Assembly: GCA_029007825.1 (NCBI GenBank)
Contig: JAQXIO010000003.1
Coordinates: 1-55,598, forward strand
Direction of reading: 5' to 3'
Length of the DNA stretch: 55,598 nt
Source of the DNA: Bacteroidales bacterium
Lineage (GTDB): Bacteria > Bacteroidota > Bacteroidia > Bacteroidales > JAQXIO01
This document shows, piece by piece, positions 34,404 to 42,832 of this stretch. The notes beneath the pieces were generated by a model, which worked only from the letters and a program-made list of their open reading frames with translations, searched no databases and was not told where the DNA came from. Each line of letters begins with the position of its first letter. The first letter of the stretch is position 1. Position numbers and translations under genes: made by a program.

Positions 34404-36311
34404 TTATTTATCTTCTTTTATCAACATAATAGCCTCCAAAATCGAAGGAACATCCATTTTGCAGAAACGTTCCAAATCAGCAATAGTCCCATGCTGCACA
34501 AACTGGTCGGGAATTCCTATTCGCCTGATTTTAGGAGAAAAACCACGATCAGACATAAATTCCAATACTGCACTGCCGAGACCTCCACTGATCATTCCGT
34601 TCTCTACAGTAATTATTTTAGAATAATTACGTCCGACTTCCATTAATAACTCTTCGTCAAGAGGCTTAAGAAAAATCATATCATAATGGGCACACTCAAC
34701 TCCTTTTTCTTTAGCTTGTTCAATAGCTTTGGCAACATAATTTCCAATATGACCGATCGACAAAACTGCAATGTCTTTTCCGTCTGCCAGTTTCCTTCCT
34801 TTTCCTACCGGCATTTTCTCAAAAGGTTTTCTCCAGTCTTTGAGCACGCCCCGTCCACGAGGATAACGCAGAACAAACGGTCCGTTAAACTGAGAAGCCG
34901 TATACATCAGATTCCGCAAATCAAGCTCATTAATCGGAGATGCAATCGTTAAATTAGGGACGGAGCGCAATGCGCACAAATCGAAATATCCATGATGTGT
35001 AACACCATCTTCCCCGACCAAACCAGCTCTGTCCAAACAAAAAATTACAGGTAGCCGCTGCATGGCAACATCATGTATGATCTGATCGTATGCCCGTTGC
35101 ATAAATGAGGAATAAATGTTACAAAAAGGTACCAAGCCTTCTTTTGCCAAACCCGCCGAGAAAGTAACGGCATGCGATTCGGCAATACCTACATCAAAAG
35201 TCCGTTCAGGAATTTCTTTCATCATAATAGAAAGGGAACATCCCGTCGGCATTGCCGGAGTAATACCTACAATCCGTTTATCTTCACGTGCCAGCTCCAA
35301 CAAAGAATTTCCAAAAACATCCTGATACAGAGATGGCAAATCCGAATTATCGGAACATAACCGGACTCCGGTAGTTTTATTGAATTTTCCGGGTGCATGC
35401 CATTCGGTAGCAGATTCTTCAGCAGGCTTAAACCCTTTCCCTTTTACCGTGCGAATATGCAAAAGCTTCGGACCTTTCAAATGCCTGATATCCTTAAGAA
35501 CACGAACCAATTGATGCACATCATGTCCATCAACAGGGCCGAAGTAACGGATACTCAAACCTTCGAAGAGGTTATGCTGGTTCGTCAGCAAAGCCTTCAG
35601 GCTATTATTGAAACGTAAAATGCTCGCTCTTCTGTCTTCTGTTATAATATTGAATTTGCGTAATGCTCTGTAAACGTCATAACGCATTTTATTATAAGCA
35701 TGAGAAGTCGTGATATCTACCAGATACTCGCTTATTCCTCCGACATTATGATCTATGGCCATATTGTTGTCGTTAAGGATAATAAGCAAATTATTCGGAT
35801 TCGATGAAGTATTGTTCAATCCTTCATAAGCCAGGCCGCCAGTCATAGAACCATCACCCAAAACTGCAATGACCTGATGCTCGTCTTCAGCACTGTCTTT
35901 CAGGCGGGAAGCTACAGCCATTCCCAAAGCTGCAGATATAGAATTCGAGGCATGACCCGCAATAAAAGCGTCATACTCGCTTTCTTCCGGATTCGGAAAA
36001 CCGCTGATTCCATTCCACTTACGCAAAGTGGGAAACAATGCTTTCCGGCCTGTAAGTATTTTATGTGTATATGCCTGATGTCCGACATCCCATACAATCC
36101 GGTCGAACGGGGTATTGAATACATAATGCAGAGCTACCGTTAATTCTACGGTTCCCAAGCTCGATGCAAAATGTCCGGGGTTTTCAGATAAAACATCTAT
36201 TATATATTGTCTTAATTCCGCACAGAGAGGCACAAGAGCTTCCGGGGGTAACGCCCTTAAATCTGTAGGGTAATCAATTCTATCCAACCACTTATTTTCC
36301 AGTATCTCCAC
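34404..36311 (-). CDS. dxs: 1-Deoxy-D-xylulose-5-phosphate synthase
   Basis: Thiamine-diphosphate enzyme that condenses pyruvate and glyceraldehyde-3-phosphate, the first step of the MEP isoprenoid pathway that supplies among others the undecaprenyl chain made by UppS. Start: the frame stays open to 36455, but that overlaps the divergent GSCFA gene and its promoter. The GTG at 36311 gives 635 residues, the family length, and lies 21 bp after a -7 element. Seen from that start: GDGSMTGG (about 152-159) with the diphosphate-binding GDG...NN pattern, [12 protein letters not shown] near the N-terminus, a transketolase pyrimidine domain with [15 protein letters not shown], and a C-terminal transketolase domain. 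Co-transcribed with trkA and trkH; no functional link is evident. Confidence 0.93.
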   Translation of the reverse strand: MEILENKWLDRIDYPTDLRALPPEALVPLCAELRQYIIDVLSENPGHFASSLGTVELTVALHYVFNTPFDRIVWDVGHQAYTHKILTGRKALFPTLRKWNGISGFPNPEESEYDAFIAGHASNSISAALGMAVASRLKDSAEDEHQVIAVLGDGSMTGGLAYEGLNNTSSNPNNLLIILNDNNMAIDHNVGGISEYLVDITTSHAYNKMRYDVYRALRKFNIITEDRRASILRFNNSLKALLTNQHNLFEGLSIRYFGPVDGHDVHQLVRVLKDIRHLKGPKLLHIRTVKGKGFKPAEESATEWHAPGKFNKTTGVRLCSDNSDLPSLYQDVFGNSLLELAREDKRIVGITPAMPTGCSLSIMMKEIPERTFDVGIAESHAVTFSAGLAKEGLVPFCNIYSSFMQRAYDQIIHDVAMQRLPVIFCLDRAGLVGEDGVTHHGYFDLCALRSVPNLTIASPINELDLRNLMYTASQFNGPFVLRYPRGRGVLKDWRKPFEKMPVGKGRKLADGKDIAVLSIGHIGNYVAKAIEQAKEKGVECAHYDMIFLKPLDEELLMEVGRNYSKIITVENGMISGGLGSAVLEFMSDRGFSPKIRRIGIPDQFVQHGTIADLERFCKMDVPSILEAIMLIKEDK

Positions 36312-36331
36312 TATATATAGAATTCTTTCTG

Positions 36332-36339
36332 CAAAAGTA
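36332..36339 (-). promoter_or_regulatory. dxs promoter -7 element
   Basis: TACTTTTG on the minus strand, exact TAnnTTTG. It lies downstream of any start codon above 36340, which supports the GTG at 36311 as the dxs start. Confidence 0.5.
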
Positions 36340-36359
36340 CTTATTTCAATGGAATAATT

Positions 36360-36367
36360 TAACTTTG
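36360..36367 (+). promoter_or_regulatory. GSCFA-murF promoter -7 element
   Basis: TAACTTTG, exact TAnnTTTG, 26 bp before the ATG at 36394. It is separated from the divergent dxs -7 element by exactly 20 bp, so each lies in the other's -33 region and the two should compete for polymerase. Confidence 0.5.
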
Positions 36368-36393
36368 TTCTATAAAATGACTTTCCTAAAAAG

Positions 36394-37392
36394 ATGGAAC
36401 TCCTAAGCAAAGTAGCATTACCCCAATATCCATTCCATATAACACACAAAGACAAGATCCTGTTAACAGGATCTTGCTTTGCAACAAATATAGGAGAAAG
36501 ATTGACGCAAGCAAAATTTAATGTTATAACGAATCCTTTCGGAGTCGTTTATAACCCTCTTTCCATTAAAAACGGGCTGGATCGTTTACTTTCGGGACAA
36601 CTCTATACACCGAAGGAGTTATTCTTCTCAAATGGCTATTATCGCAGCTTCGACCATCACAGCAGTTTCTCTTCACCTGATGAAACCGAATGCTTAAACC
36701 GGATAAATAATGCTTTACAAAGCGGAATAAAACAGCTGAAAGAGTGCACTCTTCTTATATTGACTTTCGGAACATCGTTTGTTTACTCATTAAAAGGGGA
36801 AAAACAAATTGTTTCAAACTGTCATAAGCTGAATGAAGATTTATTCGACCGTAGGCGTGTAACTCCTGAAGAAATCGTATCGTCCTGGCTCCCTCTCTTA
36901 TACACAATAAAAAAAGAGAATCCTAACATTCATATTCTTTTCACGGTAAGTCCCATACGCCACTGGAGGGATGGAGCACACGAAAACCAACTAAGTAAAT
37001 CGGGGCTTCTGCTTACTATAGACCAGTTGCAAAAAGAACTGGATAATATTTTTTATTTTCCTGCTTACGAAATCATGATGGATGAATTAAGAGATTACCG
37101 CTTCTATGCTGATGATCTGTTCCATCCTTCACCCCTTGCCATCGATTATATATGGGAAGAATTCAAATCTTCCTTTATGGATTCTTCTACAAAGAAAATT
37201 ATAACCGAATGGCAAACCATATATAGGGCGTTAGAGCATAAACCTTTTAATCCGAAAAGTGAAACGTACCGTAATTTTCTATCGCAAACTTTGTTAAAAT
37301 TAGAAGCATATCGGAAAAAATTCCCTTATTTTGAAATCGATAAAGAAATTAATTTCATCCAATCCAGAATTTCAGAATCATTGAATCCATGA
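36394..37392 (+). CDS. GSCFA-domain protein
   Basis: Protein of 332 residues named after its GSCFA motif, seen here at residues 26-30 ([15 protein letters not shown]). Further family features: a TFGTSFVY motif near residue 130, [22 protein letters not shown] (about 187-208) and a late [19 protein letters not shown] with an Asp-x-x-His pattern. The fold is thought to be SGNH-hydrolase-like, with the Ser of GSCFA and the DxxH pair as potential catalytic residues; no substrate is established. No signal peptide is visible. Its stop overlaps the murF-alr start (ATGA, 37389-37392), a conserved pairing in Bacteroidota that suggests a peptidoglycan-related role, but this is inference. Confidence 0.88.
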   Translation: MELLSKVALPQYPFHITHKDKILLTGSCFATNIGERLTQAKFNVITNPFGVVYNPLSIKNGLDRLLSGQLYTPKELFFSNGYYRSFDHHSSFSSPDETECLNRINNALQSGIKQLKECTLLILTFGTSFVYSLKGEKQIVSNCHKLNEDLFDRRRVTPEEIVSSWLPLLYTIKKENPNIHILFTVSPIRHWRDGAHENQLSKSGLLLTIDQLQKELDNIFYFPAYEIMMDELRDYRFYADDLFHPSPLAIDYIWEEFKSSFMDSSTKKIITEWQTIYRALEHKPFNPKSETYRNFLSQTLLKLEAYRKKFPYFEIDKEINFIQSRISESLNP

Positions 37393-39857
37393 GATATTCA
37401 ATAAAAGAGATTTCAGAAATCATTTCGGCTTCCCCCTTTATAAAAAAGGACGATAAAATCAGCATTTTATTAACCGACAGCCGTACTGTCTCTTTTCCGG
37501 AAGAAAGCCTTTTTTTTGCGTTTAGAAGTAAAAAGAACGACGGACACAATTATATACCGGAACTTTACCAAATGAAAGTCCGGAACTTTGTTGTCGAACA
37601 AATACGTCCGGAATACTCAGAACTTAAAGATGCAAATTTTTTACTGGTAAATAACACGCTTCATGCCTTCCAGAAGTTAGCGACATTCCACAGACAGCGT
37701 TTTTCGATACCGGTTATCGGTATTACAGGAAGCAACGGAAAAACAATGGTAAAAGAGTTTCTTTATCAACTGCTTCATGAAGACTATATCATCACACGTT
37801 CACCCCGGAGCTACAATTCGCAAATCGGCGTGCCATTATCTGTATGGCAACTAAATGAAAACACTCAACTGGGTATTTTTGAAGCAGGCATTTCTAAAAT
37901 GGATGAGATGTCTTATCTACAACCAATCATAGCTCCTACCATCGGTGTTTTAACCAATATAAGAGAGGCTCATCAGGAAAATTTTGCATCACTGCAAATC
38001 AAAAGTATGGAGAAAATTGCCCTCTTTTCTAACTGTGATGTAATCATATACGACGGAGACAATGCTCTAATATCTAATTGTCTGGAATTAAACTGTCTTT
38101 CGATTAAGGCTTTGGCATGGTCAAAAAAAGATCAGGAAAAACCATTGTTTATCTCCAAAATTCTCAAAAAGAAAAACTCTACCAAAATACAGTTTGTCTA
38201 TTTTTCATTAGAAAGTGAAATCGAGATTCCTTTTATAGATGATGCCTCTATCGAAAATGCTATACACTGCCTAGCGGTCTCGCTCTATCTCGGAACATCG
38301 CCGAAGGTATTGCAAAAGCGGTTTGAACAACTTGAACCTATAGAGATGCGATTGGAAGTCGTGCAGGGGATTAACGATTGCATACTCATCAATGACAGTT
38401 ACAATTCGGATATTCAGTCTCTAGAAATCGCACTGAATTTCCAAACCCGCAGGATGCCCGAAAAAGGCATGAAAAAAACACTGATCTTATCCGATATCCT
38501 GCAAACAGGAATACTTCCCAATTTTTTATATAAGCGGATTGCGGATCTTATCGGCAGATATGAAATACAGAGAATTATCGGTATCGGAAAAGATTTGAAG
38601 GATAACAGAGAACAATTCCATACGGAAACAATCTTTTTCGAATCTACAGAAGAGTTCATACGGAATTTTCCCTCATTGCATTTCGAGAACGAGATCGTAC
38701 TGATCAAGGGCTCCAGAAAATACGGATTCGAACAAATAGTAGAAAGACTGGTAAAAAAGGCTCACCAGACAAAACTAGAGGTCAATCTGAGTGCCATCGT
38801 ACACAATTTTAATCACTATAAAGAGTACTTGCACAAAGAGACAAAGGTAATTTGTATGGTGAAAGCTTTCGGTTATGGAGCGGGTTCTTATGAATTGGCC
38901 CGCACATTACAGGACCAACATTGCGATTATCTTGCCGTTGCCGTTGCCGATGAGGGTGATGAACTCAGAAAAGAAGGAATATCGATTCCTATTATCGTCA
39001 TGAATCCGGAACCGGATGGATTCAATGAACTGTTCCGGAATAAGCTCGAACCGGAAGTTTACAGCTTCAGATTACTGGAAGATCTCATCAACGAAGCTGC
39101 CCGGCGGGGAATCACCAATTATCCGATACATATTAAAGTCGATACGGGAATGCATCGGTTAGGATTCTCACCTGATGATACCGATAAGTTAATAGACAGA
39201 CTAAAAAAGCAAACCAGTGTTTTAGTCCGCTCTGTTTTTTCTCATCTCGCAACTGCCGATATGCCGGAAGAAGATGGATTCACTCAAATGCAATTAGATG
39301 CATTTATCCGGTTCTCAGAAAAAATACAAAAAGCTTTCAATCATAAAATATTAAAGCACATTCTGAATTCAGCTGGCATAGAACGGTTCTCTCAATATCA
39401 GATGGATATGGTACGGTTAGGAATCGGACTCTACGGAATAAGCGCTTCCGGTGAAGATAAGGCTTTACAGCCTGTCAGCTCTTTAAAAACTGTCATTTTG
39501 CAAATACGAGATGTGCCTGCTGGCGATACAATCGGATATTCCAGAAAAACGACCTTAACACGTGATAGCCGCATTGCCGTTTTACCCATTGGATATGCTG
39601 ACGGAATAAACAGACACCTTGGAAACGGCATAGGAAAAATCTGGATAAACGGAGAACTCTGCCCTACTGTAGGCAATATCTGTATGGATGTCTGCATGGT
39701 AGATGTTACAGATACCAAAGCTGAGGAGGGTGACACTGCCATTATATTCGGGAAAGAATATCCTGTCGAAGCTATAGCCGAATCCTTGCAAACAATTCCT
39801 TATGAGATACTTACCTCCATTTCTCTTCGAGTAAAACGCGTTTATTATATGGAATAG
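37389..39857 (+). CDS. Bifunctional MurF ligase / alanine racemase
   Basis: Fusion of 822 residues that provides two linked steps of peptidoglycan precursor synthesis: alanine racemase makes D-Ala and MurF adds D-Ala-D-Ala to UDP-MurNAc-tripeptide. Seen: MurF half (about 1-455) with ATP-binding GITGSNGKTM (111-120), central-domain EAGISKMDEM, and INDSYNSDIQSLEIAL in its C-terminal domain; Alr half (about 462-822) with PLP lysine K492 in MVKAFGYGAG, DTGMHRLGF, MVRLGIGLYG and catalytic Tyr at about 717 in TIGYSRK. All key residues of both halves are present. This fusion is typical of Bacteroidetes. Its start overlaps the GSCFA stop by four bases. The D-Ala-D-Ala ligase is not in the window. Confidence 0.95.
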   Translation: MRYSIKEISEIISASPFIKKDDKISILLTDSRTVSFPEESLFFAFRSKKNDGHNYIPELYQMKVRNFVVEQIRPEYSELKDANFLLVNNTLHAFQKLATFHRQRFSIPVIGITGSNGKTMVKEFLYQLLHEDYIITRSPRSYNSQIGVPLSVWQLNENTQLGIFEAGISKMDEMSYLQPIIAPTIGVLTNIREAHQENFASLQIKSMEKIALFSNCDVIIYDGDNALISNCLELNCLSIKALAWSKKDQEKPLFISKILKKKNSTKIQFVYFSLESEIEIPFIDDASIENAIHCLAVSLYLGTSPKVLQKRFEQLEPIEMRLEVVQGINDCILINDSYNSDIQSLEIALNFQTRRMPEKGMKKTLILSDILQTGILPNFLYKRIADLIGRYEIQRIIGIGKDLKDNREQFHTETIFFESTEEFIRNFPSLHFENEIVLIKGSRKYGFEQIVERLVKKAHQTKLEVNLSAIVHNFNHYKEYLHKETKVICMVKAFGYGAGSYELARTLQDQHCDYLAVAVADEGDELRKEGISIPIIVMNPEPDGFNELFRNKLEPEVYSFRLLEDLINEAARRGITNYPIHIKVDTGMHRLGFSPDDTDKLIDRLKKQTSVLVRSVFSHLATADMPEEDGFTQMQLDAFIRFSEKIQKAFNHKILKHILNSAGIERFSQYQMDMVRLGIGLYGISASGEDKALQPVSSLKTVILQIRDVPAGDTIGYSRKTTLTRDSRIAVLPIGYADGINRHLGNGIGKIWINGELCPTVGNICMDVCMVDVTDTKAEEGDTAIIFGKEYPVEAIAESLQTIPYEILTSISLRVKRVYYME

Positions 39858-39888
39858 TTGGATACATTGCACATTCTTCGTATTTTTG
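39858..39888 (+). promoter_or_regulatory. fabI promoter
   Basis: TTG (39858-39860), 20 bp spacer, TATTTTTG (39881-39888). It begins directly after the murF-alr stop codon and lies 25 bp before the fabI ATG. Confidence 0.6.
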
Positions 39889-39913
39889 TGCGATAATAAT
39901 CTCAACTTATATT

Positions 39914-40726
39914 ATGAATTATAATTTACTGAAAGGAAAAAGGGGTATTATTTTCGGGGCTCTCAATGACATGTCAATTGCCTGGAAGGTTGCCGAGCGT
40001 TGTGTTGAAGAAGGTGCTACAATCACGTTGACAAATGCACCGGCGGCCGTACGTATGGGACAAACGAATGAACTTGGAGCAAAACTCAATGCGGAAGTAA
40101 TTCCGGCAGATGCCACAAACATAGAAGATTTGGAAAATCTCTTTGCCCGTTCAATGGAAATTCTGGGAGGAAAAATAGATTTTGTTCTTCACTCGATAGG
40201 TATGTCTCCGAATGTCCGTAAAAAACGCTCTTACGACGATATCGATTACGATCTTTTAGAAAAGACTCTGGATATCTCAGCTATCTCTTTTCATAAAATG
40301 CTTCAGGTTGCAAAAAAAATGGACGCTATTGCAGAAGGCGGGTCTGTTATTGCATTAAGCTATATTGCCGCACAGCGTACATTTTGTGGATATAACGATA
40401 TGGCAGATGCCAAATCTTTGTTAGAATCTATCGCCCGCAGCTTCGGATATATATATGGAAAAGACAAAGGGGTAAGAATCAATACCATTTCACAATCTCC
40501 TACGGTCACTACTGCCGGAAGCGGTGTAAACGGCATGAATCATCTTCTGGACTTTTCGAACAAAATGGCTCCGTTAGGAAACGCAGATGCAAACGATTGC
40601 GCAGATTACTGTATCGTTATGTTCTCTGATCTAACCCGTAAAGTGACTATGCAAAATCTGTTCAATGACGGAGGATTTTCAAGCATGGGTATGAGCGAAG
40701 CAGCTATCGAAACCGTTATCAAATAA
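39914..40726 (+). CDS. fabI: Enoyl-[acyl-carrier-protein] reductase FabI
   Basis: NADH-dependent reductase for the last step of each fatty-acid elongation cycle. Seen: short-chain dehydrogenase fold of 270 residues with the FabI-type nucleotide motif GIIFGALNDMSIAW (about 11-24), LHSIGMSP, SVIALSYIAAQRT and the Tyr-x6-Lys catalytic pair in YNDMADAK, followed by VRINTISQSPTVTTAGSGV. The final FNDGGFSSMGM matches the C-terminal end of the family in Bacteroidetes. It differs from Escherichia FabI in lacking the usual NVMG segment around the catalytic lysine, but agrees with what I remember of Bacteroides homologues. Own promoter in front, bidirectional terminator behind. Confidence 0.9.
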   Translation: MNYNLLKGKRGIIFGALNDMSIAWKVAERCVEEGATITLTNAPAAVRMGQTNELGAKLNAEVIPADATNIEDLENLFARSMEILGGKIDFVLHSIGMSPNVRKKRSYDDIDYDLLEKTLDISAISFHKMLQVAKKMDAIAEGGSVIALSYIAAQRTFCGYNDMADAKSLLESIARSFGYIYGKDKGVRINTISQSPTVTTAGSGVNGMNHLLDFSNKMAPLGNADANDCADYCIVMFSDLTRKVTMQNLFNDGGFSSMGMSEAAIETVIK

Positions 40727-40746
40727 GATATCCTTCCTGTTAAGTT

Positions 40747-40787
40747 AAAATAAAAGGGCTTCAAAATAATTGAAGCCCTTTTATTTT
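40747..40787. terminator. Bidirectional terminator between fabI and murI
   Basis: Perfect 18-bp stem (40747-40764 with 40770-40787), core AAGGGCTTCAA, loop AATAA, with A/T tails giving a T tract in both directions. The murI stop codon lies inside the right arm. Confidence 0.9.
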
Positions 40788-41622
40788 ATGTTAGTTGTAT
40801 TCGACGTATTTCTTTAGGTTCGTCCCAGAAAAATGACGCCATCTCCTCAAATTTATCTTCGGCTTCCGTTGTATAAAACAACATGGAACCTCCTTTCGTA
40901 CATTTTTTCTCTATCTCAGGATGTCTGAGAAGATAATCTTTTAGACTGTAAGCCACCAGATCACCTTGTTCAACAATGCTGATATGGTCGGGCGTATAAC
41001 GTCTTATTTTAGGTAATAGCATAGGATAGTGCGTACAGGCTAATACAAGCGCATCGATTTCAGGATCCCGTGCCAAAAGGGCATGTATATGCTTTTCTAC
41101 GAAATAATCTGCTCCCGGCTTATCAAACTCATTATTTTCTACCAAAGGCACCCACATAGGGCAAGCCTCACTCGTTATCTTAAGATCAGGAAAGAGTTTG
41201 CCAATCTCTATCTCATAAGAACCGGAACGTACGGTCCCTACCGTACCCAGCAGTCCGACATGCTTGCTATCTGTATATGAATCTATGGTTTCTATTGTAG
41301 GACGTATTATCCCCAATAAACGACGATTTACATCCCATTGAGGAAGGTCGATCTGCTGTATCGAACGCAAAGCTTTCGCCGAAGCCGTATTACATGCCAA
41401 TATAACCAGATGACAGCCCTCACGAAAAAGGGACAAAACGGCTTGCCGCGTAAATTCATATACAACGTCAAATGAACGCACGCCGTAAGGAGCCCTTGCA
41501 TTATCACCTAAATAGAGATAATCATATTGCGGCAGTAACGAACGGATTTTTCGAAAAATGGTAAGACCGCCGTAACCGGAATCAAAGATTCCTATTTTCC
41601 CGGGTAACTGAGGTAAATCCAT
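40786..41622 (-). CDS. murI: Glutamate racemase
   Basis: Cofactor-independent racemase that supplies D-glutamate for peptidoglycan; cytoplasmic, 278 residues. Seen: IGIFDSGYGGLTIFRKI (about 10-26) with D14/S15, LYLGDNARAPYG (about 37-48), the first catalytic Cys C77 in ACNTASA, and the second, C196, in LACTHYP. All catalytic residues are intact. It lies downstream of the two skp genes; a terminator-like hairpin ends only about 15 bp before its ATG and I find no promoter of its own, so expression probably depends on read-through of that hairpin. Confidence 0.95.
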   Translation of the reverse strand: MDLPQLPGKIGIFDSGYGGLTIFRKIRSLLPQYDYLYLGDNARAPYGVRSFDVVYEFTRQAVLSLFREGCHLVILACNTASAKALRSIQQIDLPQWDVNRRLLGIIRPTIETIDSYTDSKHVGLLGTVGTVRSGSYEIEIGKLFPDLKITSEACPMWVPLVENNEFDKPGADYFVEKHIHALLARDPEIDALVLACTHYPMLLPKIRRYTPDHISIVEQGDLVAYSLKDYLLRHPEIEKKCTKGGSMLFYTTEAEDKFEEMASFFWDEPKEIRRIQLT

Positions 41623-41636
41623 ATTATAAAATTAAA

Positions 41637-41672
41637 AAGAGGAGATACAGCATCTCAACCATATCTCCTCTT
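41637..41672 (-). terminator. Terminator-like hairpin immediately upstream of murI
   Basis: 11-bp stem (41637-41647 with 41662-41672), 14-base loop, followed on the minus strand by TTTAATTTTAT. It comes about 20 bp after the skp stop codon and reaches almost to the murI ribosome-binding region. It could reduce murI transcription relative to skp. Confidence 0.6.
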
Positions 41673-41691
41673 CTTTGTGCTATCGTTGATA

Positions 41692-42195
41692 TTATTTAAT
41701 ACCTAATTTCTGTTTTACCTGAGGGGTAGCATCTACCGCGTTTGTTCCCATATACAAGAAAACAGCCGCATCTAAAACATAAGTATAGTTATTTGCCGCT
41801 CCTACGCTTTTGATTGCGTCGGAAAGCTTCTGCTGTATAGGAGCAAATAATTCTCTCTGTTTTTTATCGAGATCCTGTTCTGCTACCTGATAAAAATTCT
41901 GAATACGTTGTTGCAATTCCTGCACCTCCTGCATACGTCTTACTTTGATATTTTCCGTCAAAGAATCCTGCTGTGCAATGAAATCAGAATACTTTTTATT
42001 GTACTCTTCCTGCATTTTAGTCAATTCGTTTTTATAATTCTCATTCATCGTAGCAACAGCCTTTTCCATCTCTGAAACTTCAGGCATCACGCTTATTACC
42101 TCCTGAGTGTTTACATAAGCAATTTTCAAATCGTTCTGAGCTACAAGAGCAACCGAGAACATAAGGGCTGATGCAAATAATAATTTTTTAAGCAT
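41692..42195 (-). CDS. OmpH/Skp-family periplasmic chaperone (first copy)
   Basis: Periplasmic chaperone that holds unfolded outer-membrane proteins on their way to BamA. Seen: signal peptide (about 1-19, ending VALVAQ), LKIAYVNTQEVISVMPEVSE, a long coiled-coil arm (about 38-120) rich in Glu, Lys and Gln, and a C-terminal strand segment (YTYVLDAAVFLYMG). Length 167 residues is typical. Second of two adjacent skp-like genes below bamA; 54 bp separate them and hold a -7 element. The two copies differ clearly in sequence, so they may not be interchangeable. Confidence 0.9.
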   Translation of the reverse strand: MLKKLLFASALMFSVALVAQNDLKIAYVNTQEVISVMPEVSEMEKAVATMNENYKNELTKMQEEYNKKYSDFIAQQDSLTENIKVRRMQEVQELQQRIQNFYQVAEQDLDKKQRELFAPIQQKLSDAIKSVGAANNYTYVLDAAVFLYMGTNAVDATPQVKQKLGIK

Positions 42196-42236
42196 AGTTT
42201 TATTTAATATAATTTGTTTCTGAATTATTTACGGCA

Positions 42237-42244
42237 CAAAAGTA
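42237..42244 (-). promoter_or_regulatory. Candidate internal promoter before the first skp copy
   Basis: TACTTTTG on the minus strand, exact TAnnTTTG, about 42 bp upstream of the ATG at 42195. The -33 region is not convincing. Confidence 0.35.
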
Positions 42245-42249
42245 ATAAT

Positions 42250-42777
42250 TTATTCCGAATATCCTAATTTTGACAAAACCTCATTGCTTATATCTATTTT
42301 AGGTGATGCAAAAATAATACTCATATCAGAGGCTCTATCTACAACCATTTGATAACCTTTATTTTCCGATATCTCTTTTACTGCATTATAAATTTCATCC
42401 TGTATCGGTTTCATTAAACCGGCACGTTTCTTATAGAGTTCACCTTCTGGACCAAAATACTTCCGTTTCAATTCCTGTGCAGCTTTCTCTTTTTCTACAA
42501 TTTCATTCTCTTTCTTCGTCTTCATCTCCGCAGAAAGAAAAACAAGTTCGGACTGATAACTTTTATACATGTTTTCAGCTTCTTGCTTAAGCGCATCGAC
42601 TTCACTCTGCCACTTTTTAGAGACCTGATTCAATTGCTCATTCGCCATTTCATAAGCGGGAATATTCTTAAGAATATATTCCATATCGATCAACGCGAAT
42701 TTCTGAGCCTGCGAAGCGGCACTTATTCCTATTATGAAAGTAAATAACAAAATAATCTTTTTCATAAGTTTTCTCAT
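42250..42777 (-). CDS. OmpH/Skp-family periplasmic chaperone (second copy)
   Basis: Paralogue of the neighbouring chaperone, 175 residues. Seen: signal peptide (ending AASQAQ), KFALIDMEYILKNIPAYEMA, a coiled-coil arm (about 50-130) with many Lys and Glu, and a C-terminal strand part (GYQMVVDRASDMSIIFASPKID). The sequence starts at the ATG at 42777; an ATG at 42765 with MKKIILL is also possible and gives a more usual signal peptide. It follows bamA by 55 bp, in which a well-formed promoter is seen. The order bamA-skp-skp is conserved in Bacteroidota such as Porphyromonas. Confidence 0.9.
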   Translation of the reverse strand: MRKLMKKIILLFTFIIGISAASQAQKFALIDMEYILKNIPAYEMANEQLNQVSKKWQSEVDALKQEAENMYKSYQSELVFLSAEMKTKKENEIVEKEKAAQELKRKYFGPEGELYKKRAGLMKPIQDEIYNAVKEISENKGYQMVVDRASDMSIIFASPKIDISNEVLSKLGYSE

Positions 42778-42797
42778 TTAATTTAGTTATAGGACTA

Positions 42798-42828
42798 CAA
42801 AACTAACAAATCGTTTAATTTAAACAAA
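42798..42828 (-). promoter_or_regulatory. Candidate internal promoter before the skp pair
   Basis: On the minus strand TTTG (42828-42825), 19 bp spacer, TAGTTTTG (42805-42798), a full match to the Bacteroidota consensus. It lies 21 bp upstream of the ATG at 42777, so the chaperones can be expressed apart from bamA. Confidence 0.55.
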
Positions 42829-42832
42829 CGGG

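Noticed and set aside
36312..36455. N-terminal extension of dxs by 48 residues
   Set aside because: It would overlap the divergent GSCFA gene and both promoters and has no resemblance to Dxs N-termini.
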